Origin: an uncultured Clostridia bacterium
GTDB taxonomy: Bacteria > Bacillota > Clostridia > Lachnospirales > CAG-274
Direction: 5' to 3'
NCBI GenBank assembly: GCA_947589405.1
Contig: CANQBT010000062.1
Span: forward strand, 1 to 11,827
DNA: 11,827 bases
How positions within the stretch are numbered: the stretch's first letter is position 1; each line of letters begins with the position of its first letter. Under the pieces are notes generated by a model that saw only the letters and a list, made by a program, of their open reading frames with translations, had not been told where the DNA came from and did not search any database. A program made the translations under genes and the position numbers. Shown piece after piece: positions 6,189 through 11,827 of the stretch.

Positions 6189-8924
6189 ATGCCTGAGCCT
6201 TCAAACGAAAGAAGCGACAAATTTAAAAAAGCCTTAGACAACGCCGTAAAGGTAAGTAACGATCTGAGAGATATAGATCTTATAAAACGCATCACGGGAA
6301 ATGCCGTGCTGAACGAAAGCAACATACATTCCGCTCTTAACAGCATATATGTAAACGGAAAGAACCTTACGGATACACTTGGCGAAAACAGCAGCTTAGA
6401 GGACTACGCAGCAGCCGTGAGAACGGCTCTTTTTACAAATGAAAATTCATTTGTCACAATTATGAGGAGAAATTCTATTTTTGCCTCACCCAAAGCTGTT
6501 ATCCCTCAGGGCTACGAAGCGTCCGACGAGAACAGCGCAGTCTATAAAAACGCTCTCAAGTCCCTGAGCTATGTGGAAAACTACAGAGAAGATGTATACG
6601 ATATAATAAAGAACACAAGGCGCGACCTTGAGAAAAAAGGACAAAGGGACGCCCGTCTTTTCTTTAGTAATATTTTCTATACTCCCGAGGGAAATCTGAA
6701 AGACCCGACCGAAGACCCCAACGCAATGCCCGATGACAATTTAATATATACATTCTGCAAACGCTTCGACATGCTGACACCGGGTCTCGTAGGCTCCAGA
6801 ACTCCGGAAAACCTTGTATATGCCTACATGCTTACAAAGGAATATCCGAACCCCGACGGTACTAAAAGAAAGCTGACATATGAGGATCTGCTCTTTGATG
6901 AGTCCGAAGAAATGGACCGCTTGAAAGAAGAAGCGGGAAAGGAATTCTGCAGTATATTCAGCAAAGACCCGAACATTGACAACGAAGAAAAATTCAGAAG
7001 CACAGCATATCCTACATTCATAAAAATGACGGAGATAATACTGCAGCAGAAAACAGATTATCACGACATAAGCGAAAAGGACGATATAGCAAATATCGTA
7101 AAGGACGAGTCCAAGCTGAATTTTGTAAATGACGTATTCCAGCAGATAGCAAAGGTCTCCGATCTCGGCAATATAATGACAGTACTGGTCTCAGGTCCCA
7201 CGTTGGATAAAAGTTTGGTCAAAAACAGGCTCGATTATCTGAGCTCTGATCTTTACAGGGCCAACGATGATTTCGCAAGAGCTTCCAGTACAAGCGAATC
7301 TGTATTTGCAGCTGCCGCTAATGCTCAGGCTATCGTGGATACCCATGACCCAAGATATATAGATGATATGTGCAAGGGAATACTTGATGTAAATACTGCC
7401 CAGGTACTCAACGCTGAAATGGGTATATACGAAATAGGTGCAGCAGACGAATTTCTCAAATACAAAAACGGCATGGAAAACATATATATAGAGGAATGGG
7501 AAAAGCCCGAACATAAAAAGGCCTTCAAAACAATAGAAAAGGCCGTCGAAAGAGCCACAGAAAAAGATACCGATGATATATTGGCACAATGTATAATGAA
7601 CGGCACGGGAAGCTTTGAGCCTGTTACAAATGCAAAAGACTATTCTGACGTTGCATGTCTTATAGATCTCTTTACGCTCAGGCGTATGAGGGAGGGTGAA
7701 AACTCTTTAAACGGCGACTATAAGGGAACACAGCCGGGACTTCTCTGCGCATTGACAGGCTGTCCCTCAATACCTACGGGACTGTCTCCCGAAACCGATA
7801 CAAGACTGCTTATGTCTGCTGTAAATAATGTATATATAAACGGCGTTAACATGGCGGATCATTTCCACCTTGACGAAAACAATATAGCCGAAAATATAAG
7901 CGAATGTGAAAAGCAGCTGGCGGGTATAATACTCAGCGGCATAGAAGGCGGAAAGCAAAATATAGTATATGCAGGCAACGGAAAGGGGACCTTCGGCGCA
8001 GTCAACATAAGCGAGCCCCTTCTCTCTATGCCTTTGCGACCACGCAATGATACCCCCGAGTCTCATGCCAAATACGAAAGCGACATGGCAAAATACAATG
8101 CAGATCGTGCCGAAATAAACAGTCTCAGGGGCAGTATGAAAGATTATAACAATACGGCAAATGCCTATGCTCAGCTTCTCAGCGGCACTCTTGAGGACGC
8201 CCAACTAAAGGACTGTGCAAATACGCTTAACGAAAAGGGTATAAGTATACCCTCTGTAAGCATGAGCTTCGATAAAGCCTACGAGATGTTTACATCAAAC
8301 AACGGCGCAGGCGTAATATTATCCCGTATCTCAGGCAGAACACTTAGTTCCGAAGAGGACTATGAAAATGTGGCAAAGGACATTTATATAGGAAATAAGC
8401 CTCTTTCTGAGCTTTGTCCCAGAGGCGATATGTCCGCCATAGACTATATTGTGAAAATGGAGGATATGCTCAAAGACACATTTGACAATAATATTTACAA
8501 AAACGCCGATCCCCTTGCCATTTCCACAAGGGATAAAAACGGCAATCTCAGAAGCTTTAAAATAGAGCTTGACAGTCCTCCGGTAAGACCTAAGCCGGTA
8601 GAACCTCTAAAGGGACTGAAGGCCCTTTTCGCCTCTCCGAAAACTGTTGAGGAAAAAAATAGGGAGCTTATGAAATATGCAGAAGCTGAGGAAAAATATA
8701 TTAACGCTATCACTACATATAACAGATGTGTAAAATATAACGAAACAGCAGATAAGAGCAGGATAAATCAGCTAAGAGAAGAAAGAATGGGACCTACCGT
8801 AACAGCCCTTGATATCAATTCCGTGCAGAGAAGCCGAAGCGCATCACCGCAGCTTGGACAGACGCCTATGCAGTCAAGTATTGACCGCAGCACGGAAAAC
8901 AGCGGTCCTTCAATGCAGCACTAG
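6189..8924 (+). CDS. Large protein of unknown function with three YING-type modules, copy 1
   Basis: I do not recognise this 911-residue protein. The ATG has AGGAGG seven bases upstream (6176-6181). It has no signal peptide or membrane segment and is rich in Asp, Glu, Asn and Lys, so it is probably cytoplasmic. Three degenerate modules of about 50 residues occur at 31-81, 521-582 and 709-760. Each has an (I/L)(T/S)G turn, then an IYVNGK, VYINGV or IYIGNK core followed by (L/M)(T/A/S)(D/E) and a helix. Residues 203-260 include NLVYAYMLTKEYP and GKEFCSIF. After modules two and three comes a Pro/Arg linker (SMPLRPR near 613; SPPVRPKPVEP near 796), then a KY-rich helical stretch and a YN.TA motif. 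The tail from about 875 is Ser/Gln-rich and low complexity. Cysteines 254, 525, 743 and 847 are conserved in copy 2, which starts 21 bases downstream, so the two are likely one operon. Confidence 0.9.
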   Translation: MPEPSNERSDKFKKALDNAVKVSNDLRDIDLIKRITGNAVLNESNIHSALNSIYVNGKNLTDTLGENSSLEDYAAAVRTALFTNENSFVTIMRRNSIFASPKAVIPQGYEASDENSAVYKNALKSLSYVENYREDVYDIIKNTRRDLEKKGQRDARLFFSNIFYTPEGNLKDPTEDPNAMPDDNLIYTFCKRFDMLTPGLVGSRTPENLVYAYMLTKEYPNPDGTKRKLTYEDLLFDESEEMDRLKEEAGKEFCSIFSKDPNIDNEEKFRSTAYPTFIKMTEIILQQKTDYHDISEKDDIANIVKDESKLNFVNDVFQQIAKVSDLGNIMTVLVSGPTLDKSLVKNRLDYLSSDLYRANDDFARASSTSESVFAAAANAQAIVDTHDPRYIDDMCKGILDVNTAQVLNAEMGIYEIGAADEFLKYKNGMENIYIEEWEKPEHKKAFKTIEKAVERATEKDTDDILAQCIMNGTGSFEPVTNAKDYSDVACLIDLFTLRRMREGENSLNGDYKGTQPGLLCALTGCPSIPTGLSPETDTRLLMSAVNNVYINGVNMADHFHLDENNIAENISECEKQLAGIILSGIEGGKQNIVYAGNGKGTFGAVNISEPLLSMPLRPRNDTPESHAKYESDMAKYNADRAEINSLRGSMKDYNNTANAYAQLLSGTLEDAQLKDCANTLNEKGISIPSVSMSFDKAYEMFTSNNGAGVILSRISGRTLSSEEDYENVAKDIYIGNKPLSELCPRGDMSAIDYIVKMEDMLKDTFDNNIYKNADPLAISTRDKNGNLRSFKIELDSPPVRPKPVEPLKGLKALFASPKTVEEKNRELMKYAEAEEKYINAITTYNRCVKYNETADKSRINQLREERMGPTVTALDINSVQRSRSASPQLGQTPMQSSIDRSTENSGPSMQH

Positions 8925-8945
8925 TATTCACAGGAGGTGTAATAT

Positions 8946-9494
8946 ATGTCTTTAACAAGCTATGATGATCTTTCCGATAAAGCCAGACGGGCATACGAGC
9001 AGGCTATAAAAATAAACAGGAATGCAGATGACACAGCCTTTATAAGAAGTCTTTCGGGAAATAATTCTCCCAATGAGGGCAATATACGCTCAATACTTGA
9101 CAGCATATATATAAACGGAAAAAATCTTGCGGATATGCTGGGAGAGGGAGCGAGCATTTCAGACTACGCAAACGCAGTAAAAGCAGCTCTTGACAGGAGA
9201 AGCAACGCTTTTGTAACGCTTATGCACAAGGACTCCGTATTTGCCGACCCCAAAGCCGTTATACCCGATGACGATTACGGTACTCCCGAAGCATGGGCAA
9301 AGGCGGAGGACTCTCTGAATTATGCCGCCGAACACAGGGAGGCCATATATAATGCGGCAAACAGCGCAAATAACGAAATGAAGCAGAAAAATCGTGATAA
9401 TCTTATGCTTTTTTCGGCCATCTTTTTACTCCCGATGAAAACAGCCCTCTTACAGACGAACAGCTCAGTAATGTTCCTCTTTTTGAATCTATAG
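8946..9494 (+). CDS. Paralogue copy 2, N-terminal piece before the frameshift
   Basis: This open frame of 182 codons starts at ATG 8946 with AGGAGG eight bases upstream (8932-8937), 21 bases after copy 1. Residues 1-160 align without large gaps to residues 1-163 of copy 1: DK..(K/R)A at the N-terminus, the first module with SLSGN and SIYINGKNLADMLGE (53-67), then DPKAVIP and a helical stretch ending LFSAIF. Residues 161-182 match nothing in copy 1 and are out-of-frame translation after the T run at 9423-9427. The stop TAG at 9492-9494 overlaps the next frame by one base. It is best read as the first part of a single disrupted gene; a functional short protein holding just the first module is a weaker alternative. 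Confidence 0.6.
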   Translation: MSLTSYDDLSDKARRAYEQAIKINRNADDTAFIRSLSGNNSPNEGNIRSILDSIYINGKNLADMLGEGASISDYANAVKAALDRRSNAFVTLMHKDSVFADPKAVIPDDDYGTPEAWAKAEDSLNYAAEHREAIYNAANSANNEMKQKNRDNLMLFSAIFLLPMKTALLQTNSSVMFLFLNL

Positions 9495-11644
9495 TGTCAA
9501 ACAATCACATAGACGCCACAAAGCTTGACCCCAATAAAATGAACCTTGATATGTTAAGATCGGCTGTATCCTTCGTTTTTTCACAGAACGAGCCCGTGCC
9601 TCCCGGCTTTTTAAACGGAAGGAACACGGAGGACTTTGTATACGCCTATATGCTCACAAAGGATTACCCCGAAGGCTCGGGCAACAAGGTGACGTTTGAA
9701 CAGCTTATAAACGACGACTCACCCGAAATGCAGGAATTCAAGAGAAATTCGGGAAAAGAATTCTGCAGCATATTCATGAAAGGCGGCAATGATATATCAC
9801 AAAAGTACAACGAGGAGGCATATCCCACGCTTCTGAAAATGACGGACGCTATGATAAATCAGAAATTTGAACGACACGACCTGAGCAATGAAAACGATAT
9901 AAGAAACGCTTTTATAGACGCAAAAAGGGTCAACGTTATATTTAATGTCAATCAGCAGCTTGACCATGCCTCTAACCTGAGCAAGCTTACCGCCAAGAAC
10001 AATGGCTTATGCAGGGTATATTCCGATATGCTCAGCGGAAGGTTGGGATTTCTCTGTTCCGAAACATACCGAAATGACGCAAAAATCGATAGAACAGAAA
10101 TTATAAAGATCATGAATACCCAGGTCATGGCCGACTCAACGGATATGAAAAACCTACACGGCATACCTATCGGCAGCTTAGATATAGAAACAAGCTATGC
10201 TCTTATGGTCTCAACAAGTAGCTGCTGCGAAGAGCTTATAACTATGCCCTATAACACTATTGTGGAGGAAGCCCAAAAATACAGAAACGGTCAGGAAAAC
10301 CGCATAAAAGAAATATGGGAGAATTCCAATCAGAAGAGGGATATTGAGAAGGCAAACAAGGCTGCGGCAAAAGTGGTCGAAAAACAGCCCGAGGATCTTA
10401 TTATTGAGAACATAAGCAACGGTACGGGAGCTTATGTATTCGGCGCTTATAACCTTACGCCGGAGATACTTGACAAATTTGCACGGGGCGAATCGGTATA
10501 CGGCTCAATGGTCGACGCCCAAAGCGGAGGCGTAGGCGATATAGAGCACATGGCGGGCATAAAAACAGGTCTGCTGAATATGCTAACCGGCTGCCCCGTT
10601 ATAGAAAAAGCGCCCGACGAAATAACGGAGCGTGAGAAAAAAATGCTTATGGCAGCGGCAAACACCATATATATAAACGGTGAGACTATGGCGAAGCGTT
10701 TTAATCTCAGCGAAGATACGATCGCACAGGATATAAAAGAAGCCGAGAGGTCTCTTGCCGCCCTTATGAAGGAGAGCAGCGCAAACAACGGCCCCGACTA
10801 CTTTTATGCACGCTGCGGTGATAAAAGCTTTGCCGCCATAACTATAAGCGGCAGCAGAGAATATAACAAGACCGCAAAGGCATGCGCACAGTATATAAGC
10901 TGTAACGGAAGCGACAATGAGCTTAAGGAAAGCCTTGATATTCTTAAAAAGAACAACATAGAGTTTGCTTCTTACAAAATGGACTTTGACTCAGCCTACA
11001 GTACATTCGTTAACAGTACGAGAGGTGCTACCCTTGCAAATCTTGCAGGAAGAAGCCTTGAAAGCGAAAGCGACTATGCGGAAGCCGCCAAAAGAATATA
11101 CATAGGCAATAAGACACTTGCGGAGCTGTGCCCCAGAGGCGATAAGACTCTTGAGCAGAATATAAACGATATGGAAAAGCTTCTTGAGGACGCCTATTAC
11201 AACAATATTCATATGAAAAGCGAAAACAAGGTCTTTCAACCTATATTCATAAGAGATGACAGAGGCGACCTCAAGGCTCTTACGGTAGACCCGGGCAGAC
11301 CGCCTAAAAGGCCCGATCCCGTAGAACCTCCTACCGGATTAAAAGCCCTTTTAAGAAACAAGGCACAAAGGGAAAGAGATAATGAAATTTTAGCAAAATA
11401 CATATCTGAGGAAACAAAGTATGTCAATGAAATGAGCCAATATAACAGATGTATCGCATACAATGAAGCTGCCGAAAAAATGAGGATAAGCATTATGCGT
11501 GAGGAAAAGAACGGACCTACCGTAAGGAATGTCAGCATCGCTCAGCTTCAGGGAAATAGCCTTTCAGCTTATTCCAACAACAATATGGCGCTGACACGCC
11601 CGAATGTCGAGCACAATATGCAGGCGGGCGCACATTCATTGTAG
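9494..11644 (+). CDS. Paralogue copy 2, C-terminal piece after the frameshift
   Basis: The frame is open for 716 codons from GTG 9494, but no ribosome-binding site precedes that codon. Homology to copy 1 continues upstream in the same frame to 9428 (TPDENSPLTDEQ), so this is not a natural gene start. It holds FVYAYMLTKDYP and GKEFCSIF (residues 48-94), the second module (358-424; MLTGCP, TIYINGETMA), the third (512-563; RIYIGNKTLAELCPRGD), the linker GRPPKRPDPVEPPTGLKAL and the C-terminal QYNRCIAYNEAAEKMR with REEKNGPTV. The tail is Asn/Ser/Met-rich. All four cysteines conserved with copy 1 are here. Function is unknown. Without slippage or a corrected base it would be translated poorly, if at all. 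Confidence 0.65.
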   Translation: MSNNHIDATKLDPNKMNLDMLRSAVSFVFSQNEPVPPGFLNGRNTEDFVYAYMLTKDYPEGSGNKVTFEQLINDDSPEMQEFKRNSGKEFCSIFMKGGNDISQKYNEEAYPTLLKMTDAMINQKFERHDLSNENDIRNAFIDAKRVNVIFNVNQQLDHASNLSKLTAKNNGLCRVYSDMLSGRLGFLCSETYRNDAKIDRTEIIKIMNTQVMADSTDMKNLHGIPIGSLDIETSYALMVSTSSCCEELITMPYNTIVEEAQKYRNGQENRIKEIWENSNQKRDIEKANKAAAKVVEKQPEDLIIENISNGTGAYVFGAYNLTPEILDKFARGESVYGSMVDAQSGGVGDIEHMAGIKTGLLNMLTGCPVIEKAPDEITEREKKMLMAAANTIYINGETMAKRFNLSEDTIAQDIKEAERSLAALMKESSANNGPDYFYARCGDKSFAAITISGSREYNKTAKACAQYISCNGSDNELKESLDILKKNNIEFASYKMDFDSAYSTFVNSTRGATLANLAGRSLESESDYAEAAKRIYIGNKTLAELCPRGDKTLEQNINDMEKLLEDAYYNNIHMKSENKVFQPIFIRDDRGDLKALTVDPGRPPKRPDPVEPPTGLKALLRNKAQRERDNEILAKYISEETKYVNEMSQYNRCIAYNEAAEKMRISIMREEKNGPTVRNVSIAQLQGNSLSAYSNNNMALTRPNVEHNMQAGAHSL

Positions 11645-11690
11645 GAGTGGCTATAGGAATTGTGTTTTTATAGATTTTTGTTTATGTTAG

Positions 11691-11827
11691 TAAGTTCGAC
11701 CTCTCAGTCAGCGCAGTTGAAGGCTGTGTTAATTCACAGTTGTTGGTTTCGCTGACAGCTCCATTGCAGCGGAAGAAGTTATCCGCCCGACAGCGACAAT
11801 TGAGTATTGCACCCTTCCGTCAGCTTA
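11691..11827 (+). repeat. Modular dispersed repeat, right copy (runs to window edge)
   Basis: The conserved blocks of the left copy recur on the plus strand: GACCTCTCAGTCAGC (11698-11712, 15 of 15 identical), GCTGACAG (11751-11758), and a block at 11763-11787 that differs from the left one by a single inserted G. GTCAGCG/CGCTGAC (11707-11713, 11750-11756) makes the outer stem, with CTGTG/CACAG (11724-11728, 11735-11739) inside; the loop sequence differs from the left copy although the stem architecture is the same. The compound C-rich hairpin of the left copy is absent. Bases 11645-11690 before it hold only the spacer after the copy 2 stop codon. Confidence 0.65.

Larger units (their letters stand above)
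8946..11644 (+). pseudogene. Paralogue copy 2 as a whole, split by a one-base frameshift
   Basis: Restoring one T in the T5 run at 9423-9427 joins the two frames as I-F-F-T-P, which aligns with the I-F-Y-T-P of copy 1 (residues 162-166). It yields one protein of 899 residues against 911 for copy 1. Both halves keep colinear similarity to copy 1 from start to end, with no other stop or frameshift. The change is therefore recent, a sequencing or assembly error in a homopolymer, a phase-variable switch, or a site of ribosomal slippage. The local sequence ATC TTT TTA is only an imperfect slippery site, since the heptamer begins with C, so I rank slippage last. Copy 2 lacks about 40 residues found in copy 1 at 610-652. 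Confidence 0.75.

Noticed and set aside
6113..6346. Minus-strand frame of 77 codons with a hydrophobic translation
   Set aside because: It overlaps the start, ribosome-binding site and first module of copy 1 in antisense; hydrophobicity here is the usual consequence of reading a charged coding region backwards, and its start lacks a ribosome-binding site.
7767..8204. Minus-strand frame of 145 codons inside copy 1
   Set aside because: Copy 1 is conserved in its own frame with copy 2 across this interval, so the antisense frame is a shadow.
9408..9428. Programmed -1 ribosomal frameshift site
   Set aside because: The heptamer at the shift is C TTT TTA, not a proper X XXY YYZ, and I see no strong stem-loop right after it; copy 1 at the same place is uninterrupted, so a base loss is simpler.
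11651..11683. Possible terminator after copy 2: CTATA/TATAG stem followed by a T-rich run
   Set aside because: A five-pair AT-rich stem with a 13-base loop is too weak to call; termination may instead occur in the hairpins of the downstream repeat.

Overview
This window looks like chromosomal DNA of a Gram-positive, probably gut-dwelling, Clostridia bacterium (Lachnospiraceae/Oscillospiraceae-like). The reasons are moderate base composition, near-perfect AGGAGG ribosome-binding sites before almost every gene, sigma-A-like promoters, a secreted protein with a copper-amine-oxidase-type N-terminal domain, and a complete isomerase pathway for uronates. The genus cannot be fixed from the sequence alone.

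Left half (1-5431, all minus strand): a catabolic operon read right to left as uxaB (tagaturonate reductase), uxaA (altronate dehydratase), uxaC (glucuronate/galacturonate isomerase). It converts D-galacturonate through tagaturonate and altronate to 2-keto-3-deoxygluconate, so the cell can use pectin-derived uronic acid. The later kinase and aldolase, the mannonate branch, transporters and a dedicated regulator are not in the window. uxaC is followed by a clear rho-independent terminator. Immediately beyond it lies the 5' part of an exported surface-type protein (1-875) that runs off the left edge and carries tandem beta-rich repeats.

Middle (5432-6188): a 757-base divergent intergenic region. 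It holds a promoter for the uxa operon, a promoter for the rightward genes, several hairpins, and one copy of a modular dispersed repeat (about 5832-6025).

Right half (6189-11644, plus strand): two tandem paralogous genes for large (about 900 residues), soluble, acidic proteins I do not recognise. Each has three copies of a degenerate module of about 50 residues centred on an IYINGK-like core, four conserved cysteines, and a Pro/Arg linker followed by a helical KY-rich segment. The second copy is split by a one-base frameshift in a T5 run (9423-9427) but is otherwise intact. A second, inverted copy of the dispersed repeat begins at about 11691, so the paralogue pair is bracketed by inverted repeats.

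The uxa operon is well understood. The paralogue pair with its frameshift and flanking modular repeats is the part that may be undescribed.
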